The notes: generated by a model from the letters alone, not told the origin. 64,000 nt of DNA from Bacteroidales bacterium (GCA_031276035.1 JAISNV010000028.1:119222-183221), one strand, 5' to 3'. Positions 18,509-29,041 are shown, counted from the first letter of the stretch. Numbers and translations: made by a program.

Positions 18509-19993
18509 ATGATGAATTCTAAGAAAACAAACCTATTTTCATTAATTATTTTAGCCGGAATTATTCTATTTTCCGGATGCGATAGAAGTTCATATTCTCC
18601 TACCACAGGATGGAGATACAATGATCCTGATAACGGTGGTTATACGGTAGCAACAGATTATGTTGACCAAATGGCCGGTCCGGGTCTCGTGTTTATTGAA
18701 GGCGGAACTTTTGTAATGGGACAAGTTTATGATAATGTTATGGGTGAATATGATAATTATCCGAGAAAAATTTCTATCTCTTCATTTTATATGGATGAAA
18801 CAGAAGTTGCCAATACAGATTATCTCGAATATTTATATTGGATGAGTCGCATCTACGGTGTAGATTATCCCGAACTTGTAAGAAAAGCTTTACCGGATAC
18901 TTTGGTATGGAGACAAAAATTAGGTTATAACGAACCAATGGTTACCAACTATTTGAGGCATCCTGCCTATAAAGATTATCCTGTGGTTGGCGTTAACTGG
19001 GTACAAGCACGCGATTTTTGTACATGGCGTTCAGACCGCGTTAATGAACAATTATTAATTAACTATGGTATCCTTAACCATGACCCCGCCCAAAACAGTA
19101 GAGATCATTTTACTTCGGGAACATATTTAGCCGGTCAATATATCGGTAATGTTAATCAGAATCTTGTTGATAATAACCCTAATGGTACAGGCGAAAGACG
19201 CGTAAGATGGGAAGATGGTATTTTATTACCGAATTACAGACTTCCTACCGAAGCCGAATGGGAATATGCAGCATACGGCTTAATAGGTAATACTTACCAA
19301 AACAATATTGTCGAAAGAAGAGTTTATCCTTGGAATAAAACAGGTTTACGTACTGATGAAAGAGCTTATTACGGAAGCTTGATGGCAAATTTCCGCGCCG
19401 GTTCGGGCGATTATATGGGTGTTGCCGGTTCTCTTAACGACGGTTCAATGTTTCCTGCCGAAGTTGCTTCTTATTGGCCGAATGATTTCGGTTTATATAA
19501 TATGGCAGGCAATGTAGCGGAATGGGTTTTCGATGTTTATCGCCCAATGTCTTTTATGGATGTTTCGGATCTTAATCCTGTAAGAGGTAATGTTTTCCAG
19601 AAACCCGTAACAGATGAAGATGGAAATCTCGCGGAAAAAGATGAATACGGAAGATTACGTTATGAAGATGTTACTGTTGAAGAAAACCTTACAAGAAGAA
19701 ATTATCGTCAAGCCAATAATATCAATTATCTTGATGGCGATGTAATGTCACAAGTAGACGGCAACTGGGCTGACCCGGGAGATAATACTTCAGCAGTAAG
19801 TAATAAAATGTACGAATACGGCACAAGAAGTCTAATCTCCGATGAAACAAGAGTTTACAAAGGCGGTTCTTGGGTTGATCCCGCTTATTATTTAAGTCCG
19901 GGAATAAGAAGATATCTGCATCAAGATGAAGCTACAAATTATATCGGCTTTAGATGCGCAATGGATAAATCAGGAGGACAAACTATCTACTAA
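18509..19993 (+). CDS. gldJ: Gliding/T9SS lipoprotein GldJ
   Basis: The 494-residue lipoprotein has a lipobox ending in SGC (Cys24). The segment TGWRYNDPDNGGY right after the anchor is typical of GldJ. The rest is a formylglycine-generating-enzyme-like (sulfatase-modifying factor) domain, about residues 60-488: EGGTFVMGQ, FYMDETEVANTDYLEYL, GVNWVQARDFCTW, RLPTEAEWEYAA, NMAGNVAEWVFD, VYKGGSWVDP and GFRCAM. GldJ is related to GldK but is not an active sulfatase modifier. It supports T9SS function and, where present, gliding, and it stabilises other Gld proteins. Presence of gldJ does not prove motility. It is co-transcribed with the PorP/SprF gene. Confidence 0.93.
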   Translation: MMNSKKTNLFSLIILAGIILFSGCDRSSYSPTTGWRYNDPDNGGYTVATDYVDQMAGPGLVFIEGGTFVMGQVYDNVMGEYDNYPRKISISSFYMDETEVANTDYLEYLYWMSRIYGVDYPELVRKALPDTLVWRQKLGYNEPMVTNYLRHPAYKDYPVVGVNWVQARDFCTWRSDRVNEQLLINYGILNHDPAQNSRDHFTSGTYLAGQYIGNVNQNLVDNNPNGTGERRVRWEDGILLPNYRLPTEAEWEYAAYGLIGNTYQNNIVERRVYPWNKTGLRTDERAYYGSLMANFRAGSGDYMGVAGSLNDGSMFPAEVASYWPNDFGLYNMAGNVAEWVFDVYRPMSFMDVSDLNPVRGNVFQKPVTDEDGNLAEKDEYGRLRYEDVTVEENLTRRNYRQANNINYLDGDVMSQVDGNWADPGDNTSAVSNKMYEYGTRSLISDETRVYKGGSWVDPAYYLSPGIRRYLHQDEATNYIGFRCAMDKSGGQTIY

Positions 19994-20020
19994 AAACATA
20001 AATTTGTTCATAATTCAGAT

Positions 20021-20071
20021 AAACCAACATGATGTGTTTTGATACAGAATTTCCATCATGTTGGTTTTTTT
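20021..20071 (+). terminator. Strong rho-independent terminator after gldJ
   Basis: A perfect 14-bp stem (20021-20034 with 20054-20067, core CCAACATGATG / CATCATGTTGG), a 19-base loop and a following T-run form a classic intrinsic terminator 27 bases after the gldJ stop. Confidence 0.92.
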
Positions 20072-20223
20072 ATTGAAAATTTTATATCAAGGATTCATAT
20101 AGAAATATTGTTCATCTCTTTATAAAGTTAAAATGAAAAAGACTAATAGAATTTAGTAGATGGATTCTTACGCTTTGAAATAATAATATTTCAAAATTGA
20201 AACCTCGAACTTTTTTAAATAAA

Positions 20224-21576
20224 ATGAAAATAGAAACTTTATACGAAATATTTCTCAAATATGGGAAAGTCTCTACCGATAGCCGTTCGGTGGATAAAGA
20301 TTCTATCTTTTTTGCATTAAAGGGAACAAATTTTAATGGTAATAAATATGCATCGGAAGCCCTTGAAAAAGGTGCTGCTGTTTGTATTGTTGATGAAAAG
20401 GAATACTATAATACAAATGATTCGCGATTTATTTTAGTTGATGATTGCTTGAAAACCTTGCAGGATTTAGCTGCTTTTCATAGATCTAAATTTAATTTTC
20501 CTGTAATCGGAATTACAGGTACAAACGGAAAAACCACAACTAAAGAACTTATTGCCGGTGCACTTTCTCTTAAATATAAAGTAAAAGCAACGTCGGGAAA
20601 TCTGAATAATCATATCGGCGTTCCGTTAAGCTTATTATCCGTAAATAATATACACAATACCGACTTCTGCATAATTGAAATGGGTGCAAATCACGTAGGA
20701 GAGATAGCTTCTCTTTGTGAAATAGCAAAACCAAATTATGGAATTATTACGTCAATAGGAAAAGCTCATCTAGAAGGTTTCGGCTCATTAGAAAATATTA
20801 TCAAAACTAAATTAGAACTCTACAATTTCATTGATAAAACCAAAGGAAGTTTATTTATTAATTTGTGTAACGAAATCCTGATAAAAAATCTACCAAATAA
20901 TACGACTAATATTTTTTATAAAGACATAAGTAAGAAGATCGAAAATTTGAAAGTTCAAGGACATGAAATTACAAATTCTGTCGATATATTTTGTTCGGGA
21001 AGGCTTGATGAAACAACGATGAATCTTTCTTTTGACTGGCAAACAAAGAGAAGTGAAAAAGTTTTCCATGTGGAAGGTAAAATGTATGGAAGGTATAATT
21101 TTATTAATATGCTTGCTGCGGCTTGTATAGGAAATTATTTTGATGTTTCCGGAGAAGATATTACCCAATATTTGAGTAATTTCGAATCTGATAATAATCG
21201 TTCGCAAATTATCAAAATAAATAGTAACACAATAGTAAGTGATGCTTATAACGCAAATCCTTCAAGCATGGAAGTCGCACTCGATACTTTCAATGAAATA
21301 AAAGTTTCTAATAAAATCCTAATTCTCGGCGATATGTTTGAACTCGGAAACGATACTGAAAAAGAACATAAGAAAATTTTGGATAAGTTACGTAGTATGA
21401 ATGTAGAAAAAGTTATTTTGATAGGAAAGAATTTCCAACAGCTAAACTCTGAATACGAAACTTATCTTACGGTTGACGAAGCAATTCAAAACTTCAACAT
21501 TCAAGAATTAGAAAACAAGAACATCCTGATAAAAGGCTCAAGAGGAATGCGGCTGGAAAAATTAATCAAAATATAA
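20224..21576 (+). CDS. murF: UDP-N-acetylmuramoyl-tripeptide--D-alanyl-D-alanine ligase
   Basis: MurF adds D-Ala-D-Ala to the UDP-MurNAc-tripeptide, the last cytoplasmic step of peptidoglycan precursor synthesis. The frame has the N-terminal substrate domain (TDSRSVDKDSIFFALKG), the ATP-binding loop GITGTNGKTTTKEL, EMGANHVGEI, TSIGKAHLEGFGSLENI, the C-terminal DAYNANPSSMEVAL block and LILGDMFELG. I use the ATG at 20224 (450 residues). The frame stays open 27 bases further upstream to a TTG, but the family start fits MKIETLYEIF. It follows the gldJ terminator, so it should have its own promoter, which I could not identify with confidence. Confidence 0.96.
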   Translation: MKIETLYEIFLKYGKVSTDSRSVDKDSIFFALKGTNFNGNKYASEALEKGAAVCIVDEKEYYNTNDSRFILVDDCLKTLQDLAAFHRSKFNFPVIGITGTNGKTTTKELIAGALSLKYKVKATSGNLNNHIGVPLSLLSVNNIHNTDFCIIEMGANHVGEIASLCEIAKPNYGIITSIGKAHLEGFGSLENIIKTKLELYNFIDKTKGSLFINLCNEILIKNLPNNTTNIFYKDISKKIENLKVQGHEITNSVDIFCSGRLDETTMNLSFDWQTKRSEKVFHVEGKMYGRYNFINMLAAACIGNYFDVSGEDITQYLSNFESDNNRSQIIKINSNTIVSDAYNANPSSMEVALDTFNEIKVSNKILILGDMFELGNDTEKEHKKILDKLRSMNVEKVILIGKNFQQLNSEYETYLTVDEAIQNFNIQELENKNILIKGSRGMRLEKLIKI

Positions 21577-21655
21577 GAGATAATAATATCTTTTCAAGAA
21601 AGTATCGGTTCAAAACACAAAATCCGAAATTAAAATCATTTTAAACAATTATTTT

Positions 21656-24034
21656 TTATTCATATTTTAATGCTTCTACAGGATTTTTCATTGCTGCACG
21701 CCAACTTTGCCAGCTTACAGTAATTAATGTTATCACAAGAGCTAATAATCCTGCCAAAAGAAATATCCATATATTAAGATTTGTTTTAAAAACAAAATTA
21801 TCCAACCATTTTGTCATCAAATACCAAGAAATCGGAACAGCAATTACAAATGCGATAAGTACCTGTATAATAACGCCTGAGTTCAAAAGTTTGATTATTT
21901 CGAATTCGGTAGCACCGTTAATCTTACGCATTCCTATTTCTTTAGTCTTCTGTTTGCTCATTAATAATGACAATCCGAATAATCCCATACAAGTAATTAG
22001 TATTGCTACAAATGCAGATATTCCTATAAGCCTTGAAAATCTTATATCCTTTCTGTAAAACTGGTTAAGAACATCATCAATAAATTGAAAATTAAAAGGT
22101 GTCGTAGCTCCTGATTCCGACCATGCTTTCTCCAAATAATTAATTGTATTTTTAATATTATTTGTATTCAATTTGATAGCTATCTCACTAACCATCTTTG
22201 GATTCAATACGATAACCATTGGAGGAATAGGTTCGTAAATCGAGTACATATTGAAATCCGAAATAACCCCAACGATTTTACCGAACACAACCGGATGCCC
22301 GATTACTTCCGTTATTCCCAACTCATTAACGGTAGCTTCGTTTACTAATGCTCCACCAACCGAACTTTCAATATCAAAACCTTTTCCGTCTAAAACTTTT
22401 ATTCCCATTGTCTCAACAAAATCATAATCGACAAAATTATAATATAACTGTGCCATCTCCGAAGGATCATTGGCTTTAGGAGTGCTTATCATCATCTTTC
22501 CATTAAAAGGGGGGACCCATAATGCTCTTGAAATAGAAATGACATCAGGATTTTCTTGAATTTTTTGCTTAAAAACATCATAATTTACATCACCGGCAGA
22601 AATTTTAATCAGACCTTCTTTATTTATACCTATATCCATATTAAATGCATAATTTATTTGCCTGTTCATAATTATCATAGAAGAGATTAATATTATGAAT
22701 ATAACAATCTGAAATACAACCATAACCTTGCTAAACAATCTTTTACCGGACTTCGCCATAATCTTATTTTTTAAAACTTCTACAAGATTAAATGATGTAG
22801 TTCTAACGGATATGATAAGTCCCGATAAAACTCCCATTATGGTAGTTATTAATATCAAACAAACTAAAACAAACAAAAATGACGAGCTTAATGTTAGTTC
22901 GTAAGATTTATTTAGTAGGATGCTGATCCATGGGAATAATGAACTTGCCAGAAACATTGCAATCGGCAGAGCTATTAATGATATTAATGTAGACTCAAAT
23001 ATCATTTGAGCAATAAGACCTGATCGTGATGCTCCGCATATTGACTGGATCGCCAGAGATTTTGTCTGGGTCATCATCTGAGCCGTAGTGAGATTCAGAT
23101 AATTAATAAAAGCGATAAACAAAATCAAGAATCCTACCGAGATTAAGATGAATAACATCTGAGTATTTCCTTTGTCGGGATTATTATTATCAAAAATATT
23201 TTCAGAATTGAAATAAATACTTCTTAATGGTTGTAATGATAATTTCAAAATCAGATTTTCATTAGAGTAGTCTTCGCCGAGTTTGGCAAGTTTTTTAGAA
23301 AACTCATCAATATCAGCATCTTCTTTTAATAATATGTAATTAGTAAAAAACTGACTGCTTGTCCATGATTTTTGGAGGTCAGTAAAATCTACACTGTTTC
23401 CAACGGTAATAATAGTCTTTCTCAAATGCTTAAAAGCTAATTCGCTATTCGTTATTACCGAAGCTTTGATTGTAACATTAGATTTAAAATTATTAAAAAC
23501 GCCAATCACTTCCATTTCATATTCTTCTCCCGACAATTTTATTTTAATTAATTTTCCTAATGGAGTTTCATCACCATAATATCTTTCGGCAATATCTTTA
23601 TTTATGAGAATTTTATTATCAACTTCATCAAACCCTTGTAAATCTCCTTCAATAATATCAACTCCAAACATATCAAAAAAAGAGCTTTCAGTACATAATA
23701 AATGTTCTTCCAACAAAAAATTATCATTATGAAATATTTCATATTGCGGAATATTATATTGATGAGCATATGTTTCAACCTCAGCAAAATTATCATATAT
23801 AGTTTCGCCAAGAACAAAAGGAGTGTTCGCCCACAAATTAGTATTATCATTATTCAGTACGCGGTAAATCTTATTATAGTTTTTAAAAGATTTATTATAT
23901 CCTGTTTCGTTGATTACAAAAACAGTAACAATAGTAACAACTGTCAATCCTAAAACAAGTCCGAGCAAATTAATTAATGAATTAGCTTTATTACTTAATA
24001 GGTGTCTTATACTTAGTAAAATATTTTTTCTCAT
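21656..24034 (-). CDS. Full-length MacB/FtsX-type ABC transporter permease, orphan
   Basis: This 792-residue membrane protein has two repeats of the MacB periplasmic core plus FtsX layout. TM1 is near residues 18-42 with a periplasmic domain to about 280. Three TM helices span about 285-410. TM5 is near 440 with a second periplasmic domain to about 660. Three more TM helices run to the end, which carries the typical NPVEALKYE tail. Such permeases act with a cytoplasmic LolD/MacB-type ATPase in signalling, lipoprotein traffic or peptide export. No ATPase gene is adjacent, so it must borrow one or be orphaned. The substrate is unknown. It is convergent with murF. Confidence 0.87.
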   Translation of the reverse strand: MRKNILLSIRHLLSNKANSLINLLGLVLGLTVVTIVTVFVINETGYNKSFKNYNKIYRVLNNDNTNLWANTPFVLGETIYDNFAEVETYAHQYNIPQYEIFHNDNFLLEEHLLCTESSFFDMFGVDIIEGDLQGFDEVDNKILINKDIAERYYGDETPLGKLIKIKLSGEEYEMEVIGVFNNFKSNVTIKASVITNSELAFKHLRKTIITVGNSVDFTDLQKSWTSSQFFTNYILLKEDADIDEFSKKLAKLGEDYSNENLILKLSLQPLRSIYFNSENIFDNNNPDKGNTQMLFILISVGFLILFIAFINYLNLTTAQMMTQTKSLAIQSICGASRSGLIAQMIFESTLISLIALPIAMFLASSLFPWISILLNKSYELTLSSSFLFVLVCLILITTIMGVLSGLIISVRTTSFNLVEVLKNKIMAKSGKRLFSKVMVVFQIVIFIILISSMIIMNRQINYAFNMDIGINKEGLIKISAGDVNYDVFKQKIQENPDVISISRALWVPPFNGKMMISTPKANDPSEMAQLYYNFVDYDFVETMGIKVLDGKGFDIESSVGGALVNEATVNELGITEVIGHPVVFGKIVGVISDFNMYSIYEPIPPMVIVLNPKMVSEIAIKLNTNNIKNTINYLEKAWSESGATTPFNFQFIDDVLNQFYRKDIRFSRLIGISAFVAILITCMGLFGLSLLMSKQKTKEIGMRKINGATEFEIIKLLNSGVIIQVLIAFVIAVPISWYLMTKWLDNFVFKTNLNIWIFLLAGLLALVITLITVSWQSWRAAMKNPVEALKYE

Positions 24035-24416
24035 TCTATCAATTTTAATTATTGTTTTCGGAAATTATTCTTTTTGCGGAATAATTATGCTTAAAATTAT
24101 TTTGGAGATTTATTTTGGAAGATTTATGCCAGAAAACATTTATTACTTATAATCAACAATTAACAAAATAAATACAATATTTTGCGTCAAATAATTAGAC
24201 ATAAATGTTCGTTTTTTTTACAAATAACCTCGGGTGTTGAAAGAATTCCGTTTTTTACAAATAGGTGGAAAAGTAGAATGCAAATTAGACATACTTACTA
24301 ATAAAATTAGTAATAAAAAATTAAAAATCACCTACATAATTTCAATGGAAAATCAATATATAAATTATGATAATTAAGTAAATATTCTCATTGGAAATAA
24401 TCCAACTAAAGAGAAT
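24035..24416. other. Intergenic region with paired direct repeats and small hairpins
   Basis: No gene is visible in these 382 bases upstream of the permease at 21656-24034. Two motifs occur twice in the same order: AATTAGACATA (24193-24203 and 24283-24293) and CG-T(6-8)-ACAAATA (24210-24226 and 24249-24263). There are 8-bp inverted repeats at 24063-24086 (AATTATTC/GAATAATT) and 24295-24313 (TTACTAAT/ATTAGTAA), neither with a terminator T-run. Confidence 0.55.
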
Positions 24417-25787
24417 TTATCCATTTAATTTAATCATCTCAGAATCCATTTTTTTAATCTGTTTCGTTACCAAAATTATAGCAAGGACTGATGAAATAAT
24501 ATCGGAAATGGGTATTGACAACCAAACACCAAAAGTATCTTCAAATAGAGGTGGAAGTATTATCAATAATGGTATTAGGAATAATAACTGACGGGTTAAA
24601 GATAAGAATATCGCTTGTGCGGGTTTCCCTATAGATTGGAAAAAGTTGGAAATAACTATGCTGAACCCTACAACCGGAAAAGCAATATTTGTAATCCTTA
24701 ATCCTTGCTTTGATACTTCAAGCAAAGTTGGATCGGTTGTAAACATTTTTGCAATTGTATAAGGAAATGCAATACACAAAAGCGCACCGATACAAACTAC
24801 AACTGTAGCAGCAATACTTCCTAATTTCAATGCGGATTTCAATCTGTCGTATTTCTTTGCTCCGTAATTATATCCGATAATCGGTTGCATACCTTGAGTA
24901 ATACCATTTACAACCATAACAAACAACATACTGAATCGATTAACAATTCCATACGCTCCGATACTTATGTCGCCGCCGATTCTCTTTAGTGCATTATTAA
25001 TAAAAATTACGACAAGACTTGCACAAAGATTAACCAAAAAGGGAGCGGTTCCGATTACAATAATTTCTTTTGATAACCTAGGTTCAAATTTAAAGATACC
25101 TTTCTTAAAGTGTACAAAAGATTTTTTCTGAGAAAAGTGATATAGAGAAATGGCTAATCCCAAAACCTGTGCAAGAATAGTTGCCAGAGCAGCTCCGAAA
25201 ATTCCCATTTTGAAAACGAAAATAAACAATGCATCCATGACACAATTGAAAATAATTGTAATGATCGGAACATTCATTGCCATTCGCGGATATCCCGAAC
25301 TTCTTAATAGTGCAATTAATCCGAAATATAAATGAGTAACAACATTACCTATTACCAAAACTTTCATGTAGTCATAAGCGTAAGGCAATGTTTCTTCACC
25401 TGCACCGAAAAGTATCAGTACAGGTTTTAGCCATACCAGAAAAACAACAAGTTGAACTATACCTATCGCAATATTCAGAATCACAGTATTCCCAAGTATT
25501 TTATCAGCGCTGGCAAAATCTTTTTGCCCCATTTTTATAGACATGAGCGAAGCTGCGCCAACACCAACCATACTTCCGAGTGCGGCAGAAATATTCATCA
25601 ACGGGAAAGATACTGCCAATCCGGATATAGCCATTGCCCCCACTCCATGTCCGATAAAAATACTATCAACAATATTGTACAATGACGATGTGATCATGGC
25701 AATAATCGCCGGAAATGCGTAATATGCCAACAATCTAGATACCTTTGCAGTACCCAGAGATAAAGGATTACTTAAATCTTCTTTCAT
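24417..25787 (-). CDS. MATE-family multidrug/metabolite exporter
   Basis: This 456-residue polytopic protein has about 12 TM helices in two MatE repeats. Typical segments are PAIIAMITSSLYNIVDSIFIG near the start, GVGAASLMSIKMGQ, and in the second half NGITQGMQPIIGYNYGAKK. MATE proteins export cationic drugs or metabolites in exchange for Na+ or H+. I start it at the ATG at 25787 (MKEDLSNPLSLG). The frame extends upstream to 25853, but a TACTTTTG promoter element at 25817-25824 lies inside that extension and the family start fits 25787. The substrate cannot be read from sequence. Confidence 0.92.
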   Translation of the reverse strand: MKEDLSNPLSLGTAKVSRLLAYYAFPAIIAMITSSLYNIVDSIFIGHGVGAMAISGLAVSFPLMNISAALGSMVGVGAASLMSIKMGQKDFASADKILGNTVILNIAIGIVQLVVFLVWLKPVLILFGAGEETLPYAYDYMKVLVIGNVVTHLYFGLIALLRSSGYPRMAMNVPIITIIFNCVMDALFIFVFKMGIFGAALATILAQVLGLAISLYHFSQKKSFVHFKKGIFKFEPRLSKEIIVIGTAPFLVNLCASLVVIFINNALKRIGGDISIGAYGIVNRFSMLFVMVVNGITQGMQPIIGYNYGAKKYDRLKSALKLGSIAATVVVCIGALLCIAFPYTIAKMFTTDPTLLEVSKQGLRITNIAFPVVGFSIVISNFFQSIGKPAQAIFLSLTRQLLFLIPLLIILPPLFEDTFGVWLSIPISDIISSVLAIILVTKQIKKMDSEMIKLNG

Positions 25788-25816
25788 GATATATTTTGCT
25801 TGCTTGAAAAAGCTTG

Positions 25817-25824
25817 CAAAAGTA
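25817..25824 (-). promoter_or_regulatory. -7 element (TACTTTTG) for the MATE gene
   Basis: On the minus strand TACTTTTG fits TAnnTTTG and lies 29 bases upstream of the chosen ATG at 25787. Its position argues against the longer upstream start. Confidence 0.5.
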
Positions 25825-25920
25825 CAAAATAATTGATAATTGACAGTTATCAATTAACAATTTGGTGATAAATATTACAATAATGAAAGTTATATCTAAT
25901 TTTAATCAAATTATAATAAT

Positions 25921-25928
25921 TATTTTTG
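25921..25928 (+). promoter_or_regulatory. -7 element (TATTTTTG) for the C69 peptidase gene
   Basis: TATTTTTG fits TAnnTTTG and lies 23 bases before the ATG at 25952. Confidence 0.5.
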
Positions 25929-25951
25929 CATAATTTATTAAATATCATAAT

Positions 25952-27535
25952 ATGAAAAAATTATTCTTATTGCTAATATTAATTCCGAATCTACTTCTTT
26001 CTCAAGTTGATAAATCAGACTGGATTGGCGGATTTGCAGACGGATGTACTTCTGTAACGGTTGGAAGGCTCGCTTCTTCCGACGGTTCGGTTTATACTTC
26101 TCACACCGACGACAGTCATCGTACCCGTTCAAATATTCTCATCGAACCGAATAAAACTCATAAAGATAATGCAACGGTTGAAATGTTTAAAAGAGGACGA
26201 TGCGATACAACGAAAATGCCGACTTATTCCTATATTAAAGTAGGGGAAATTCCTCAGGTTAAAAACACTTACGCTTATATTAATTCCGCTTATCCTTGTA
26301 TTAACGAGAAACAACTGGCAATAGGCGAATCTACCTTTGGCGGCCGCCCGGAATTAGTCTCCGCAAACGGATTAATAGACTGTGAACGTTTGTGTCAGCT
26401 GATGCTTGAACGTTGTTCCACTGCTCGCCACGCAATTAATACAGCAGGTGAACTTCTCGCTGAATACGGCTGGATTGATGAAGGTGAATGTTTAACAATC
26501 GCCGACAAGAATGAAGTCTGGCATTTTGAAATCGTTGGCCCGGGAAAAGATAAAAAAGGTGCGGTATGGGTTGCCCAAAGAGTTCCTGATAATCATATAT
26601 CCGTTAATGCAAATGCAAGTACAATAAAAGAAATCGATATCAATGATCCGGATCATTTTATATTTTCCGATAATTTATTTAGTGTTGCTATTGAGAATAA
26701 CTGGTGGAAAGAAGGAGAAACTTTCAGGTTTTGTTATGTTTATGCTCCTGAAACGCGTACTTCAATAGCAGCTCGCAGAAGAGAATGGCGCGTTTTTGAC
26801 CTTCTTGCACCTTCATTAAAGTTAGATCCTAACGCGGAAAATTATCCTTTTTCCGTAAAACCCGATAAACCGGTAACTCTTGAAGATTTGATTATGGTTT
26901 TTAAGGATCAATATGAAGGAACTGATTTTGATATGCGCAAAACCTTGTTGGTTCCTGATAAAGAAGGGAAAATGGTAATTTCACCGTTAGCAAATCCGCA
27001 AATGCCTTATGATATGAACAAAATGCTTCGTCTCAACGGTGGATGGGGTGAACTTGGCGAGCGCACTATTTCACGATGGTACACAATGTATGCAACTATA
27101 ATTCAATGCCGCAATTTTCTGCCGGATGAAATCGGCGGACTTGTTTGGTTAGCTTTGGATAATGTTGCCACATCAGTTTATATTCCTGTTTACGGCTGTG
27201 TTACAGATCTTCCTGAAGAATATAAAACTTGCGGTAGAGAAACAGGATTCAGCAGAAAATCCGCTTGGTGGGCATTTAATCGCCTCGGCACTTTAGCAGT
27301 CCATCGTTGGGGTGATATGCAGAATGATCTTGCAGAAGTATGGAACCCATTTCAAAAAGAAATGATAGCTAATCAAAAAGACATCGAAGCAAAAGCTTTA
27401 GAATTATTGAAATCCAACAAGAAAAAATGCATAAGTTTTCTAACAGATTATTCTAACTTAAAATGTTCCGAAGCTATAGAAAAAGCATGGGATTTAGGCG
27501 ATCATCTTTGGACAAAGTATGATGAAATGTGGTAA
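25952..27535 (+). CDS. C69-family (PepD-type) dipeptidase, exported
   Basis: The 527-residue protein has a signal peptide (to about residue 18, LLLSQ). It is an N-terminal-nucleophile hydrolase. Cys32 in ADGCTSVTVG is the expected nucleophile exposed by removal of the preceding peptide, followed by the family motif ASSDGSVYTSHTDDSH. Conserved downstream blocks include QLAIGESTFGG, DCERLCQLMLERC, EYGWIDEGECLTIAD, and ERTISRWYTMYATIIQCRN. Peptidase family C69 cleaves dipeptides. A periplasmic or surface location is inferred from the signal peptide, and there is no T9SS tail. It is monocistronic with its own -7 element and is flanked by unrelated genes. Confidence 0.92.
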   Translation: MKKLFLLLILIPNLLLSQVDKSDWIGGFADGCTSVTVGRLASSDGSVYTSHTDDSHRTRSNILIEPNKTHKDNATVEMFKRGRCDTTKMPTYSYIKVGEIPQVKNTYAYINSAYPCINEKQLAIGESTFGGRPELVSANGLIDCERLCQLMLERCSTARHAINTAGELLAEYGWIDEGECLTIADKNEVWHFEIVGPGKDKKGAVWVAQRVPDNHISVNANASTIKEIDINDPDHFIFSDNLFSVAIENNWWKEGETFRFCYVYAPETRTSIAARRREWRVFDLLAPSLKLDPNAENYPFSVKPDKPVTLEDLIMVFKDQYEGTDFDMRKTLLVPDKEGKMVISPLANPQMPYDMNKMLRLNGGWGELGERTISRWYTMYATIIQCRNFLPDEIGGLVWLALDNVATSVYIPVYGCVTDLPEEYKTCGRETGFSRKSAWWAFNRLGTLAVHRWGDMQNDLAEVWNPFQKEMIANQKDIEAKALELLKSNKKKCISFLTDYSNLKCSEAIEKAWDLGDHLWTKYDEMW

Positions 27536-27866
27536 ATAAACAACTAAGGCAAACTATCAGAAACATTTTGTTGTAGAATATTTTTGAAGTATTGAGCTGT
27601 AACGCAATCTGAAAAATTAGCCGAAAAAGTATATTTCAAAAAATTTATATTGATTTAATAATATTATTTATTTTATCAAAATGAGCAGAAAGCTTTGCAA
27701 TTATGCTTATGCGAATGTATTTATTAAAAGATAAAATTACGTTAGAATCAATGTGTATATTTCATTAGATTTTTCACTTTGTCAGAGATGACTATTCGGA
27801 TATTAAAACTCAAAAAAATCGTATATTTGCAATTCTAATCAAAAAATTAATTTAAAATAAAAATAA
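27536..27866. other. Intergenic region upstream of gcvT
   Basis: I see no gene, tRNA or terminator-like hairpin in these 331 bases. The only supported element is a TAnnTTTG promoter motif near the right end (27822-27829). I looked for a glycine riboswitch, which often precedes gcv genes, and saw no recognisable aptamer. Confidence 0.5.
27822..27829 (+). promoter_or_regulatory. -7 element (TATATTTG) for gcvT
   Basis: TATATTTG fits TAnnTTTG and lies 37 bases before the gcvT ATG. No TTTG -33 box at normal spacing. Confidence 0.5.
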
Positions 27867-28982
27867 ATGGAAGAAGTATTAAAACAAACAGCTTTTAAAG
27901 AATTGGTAGAGAAAGCCGGTGGCAAAATGGTGCCATTTGCAGGATTTATTATGCCGGTACAATTTGAAGGTATTGGTATTGAACATGAAACGGTTCGTAA
28001 TGCGGTAGGTGTGTTCGACGTATCGCATATGGGCGAATTTTGGGTTAAAGGTCCTAATGCCGCTGCATTTATTCAAAGAATTACAACAAATAATGTTAAT
28101 GACCTTTACGACGGAAGAGTGCAATATTCTTGTTTTCCTAACGGCAAAGGCGGTATTGTAGATGACCTACTGGTTTATCGTTTTAAAGAAGACTTGTTCT
28201 TCCTTGTTGTCAATGCATCTAATATTGATAAAGATTATAATTGGTGCGTTCAACACGCTGCCGAATTTAATATTATTCCCGGAAAAGATTTGGTAAATGT
28301 TTCCGATGAATATTGCCAGCTTGCGGTTCAAGGTCCTTTGGCTCTTAAAGCAATGCAAAAACTAACCGGCGAACCCATTGAAGATATGGAATATTATCAT
28401 TGTAAGATTATGGAGTTTGCAGGAATTAAAGACGCTATCTTTTCTACAACTGGTTACACAGGTTCCGGTGGTTGTGAGATTTACGTTAAAAATGAACATG
28501 CTGAAAAACTTTGGAATGCTGTTTTCGAAGCTGGTGCTGAATACGGTATCAAACCGATAGGTTTGGGTGCCCGCGATACTTTGAGACTCGAATCTGGATT
28601 CTGTCTTTATGGGAATGATATCGACGATACGACAAGTCCGCTCGAAGCAGGTCTCGGTTGGATTACTAAATTTACCGACGATAATGATTTCATCGACAAG
28701 GATAAAATGTTAAAACTTAAAGCAGACGGTATAAAAAAACGTTTGAAAGGTTTTATTCTCGAAGAAAGAGGTGTTCCTCGTCAACATTATGAAATTTGTA
28801 ACGAAAAAGGTGAAGTCATTGGCGAAGTAACTTCCGGAACAATGTCTCCAATGTTGAAGGTAGGTATAGGTTTGGGTTATGTTGCTGATGAATATTCAAA
28901 ACTCGGCACCGAGATCTACATAAAAGTTAGAGATAAATTACTCAAAGCTAAGATTGTTAAAACTCCATTTTGGAACAGATAA
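27867..28982 (+). CDS. gcvT: Glycine cleavage system T protein (aminomethyltransferase)
   Basis: GcvT moves the aminomethyl carbon from the lipoylated H protein to tetrahydrofolate, releasing ammonia. The 371-residue length is normal. The GCV_T domain shows [35 protein letters not shown] at the start, then [35 protein letters not shown], and the C-terminal barrel with [12 protein letters not shown]. The other gcv genes are not in this window. It is a single-gene unit or leads into the antiporter gene 59 bases downstream. Confidence 0.97.
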   Translation: MEEVLKQTAFKELVEKAGGKMVPFAGFIMPVQFEGIGIEHETVRNAVGVFDVSHMGEFWVKGPNAAAFIQRITTNNVNDLYDGRVQYSCFPNGKGGIVDDLLVYRFKEDLFFLVVNASNIDKDYNWCVQHAAEFNIIPGKDLVNVSDEYCQLAVQGPLALKAMQKLTGEPIEDMEYYHCKIMEFAGIKDAIFSTTGYTGSGGCEIYVKNEHAEKLWNAVFEAGAEYGIKPIGLGARDTLRLESGFCLYGNDIDDTTSPLEAGLGWITKFTDDNDFIDKDKMLKLKADGIKKRLKGFILEERGVPRQHYEICNEKGEVIGEVTSGTMSPMLKVGIGLGYVADEYSKLGTEIYIKVRDKLLKAKIVKTPFWNR

Positions 28983-29041
28983 TTTTATATTGCTATAATT
29001 TTCTTAATATAAAGGTTCAAGAATAAAACTGATAAAATTCA

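Noticed and set aside
24295..24313. Terminator for the MATE gene or its neighbour
   Set aside because: The 8-bp stem is AT-rich with no T-run in the correct orientation and lies upstream of the permease and downstream of nothing it could end.
27536..27866. Glycine riboswitch before gcvT
   Set aside because: I found no conserved aptamer core or tandem hairpins. The region is plain AT-rich sequence with one promoter motif.
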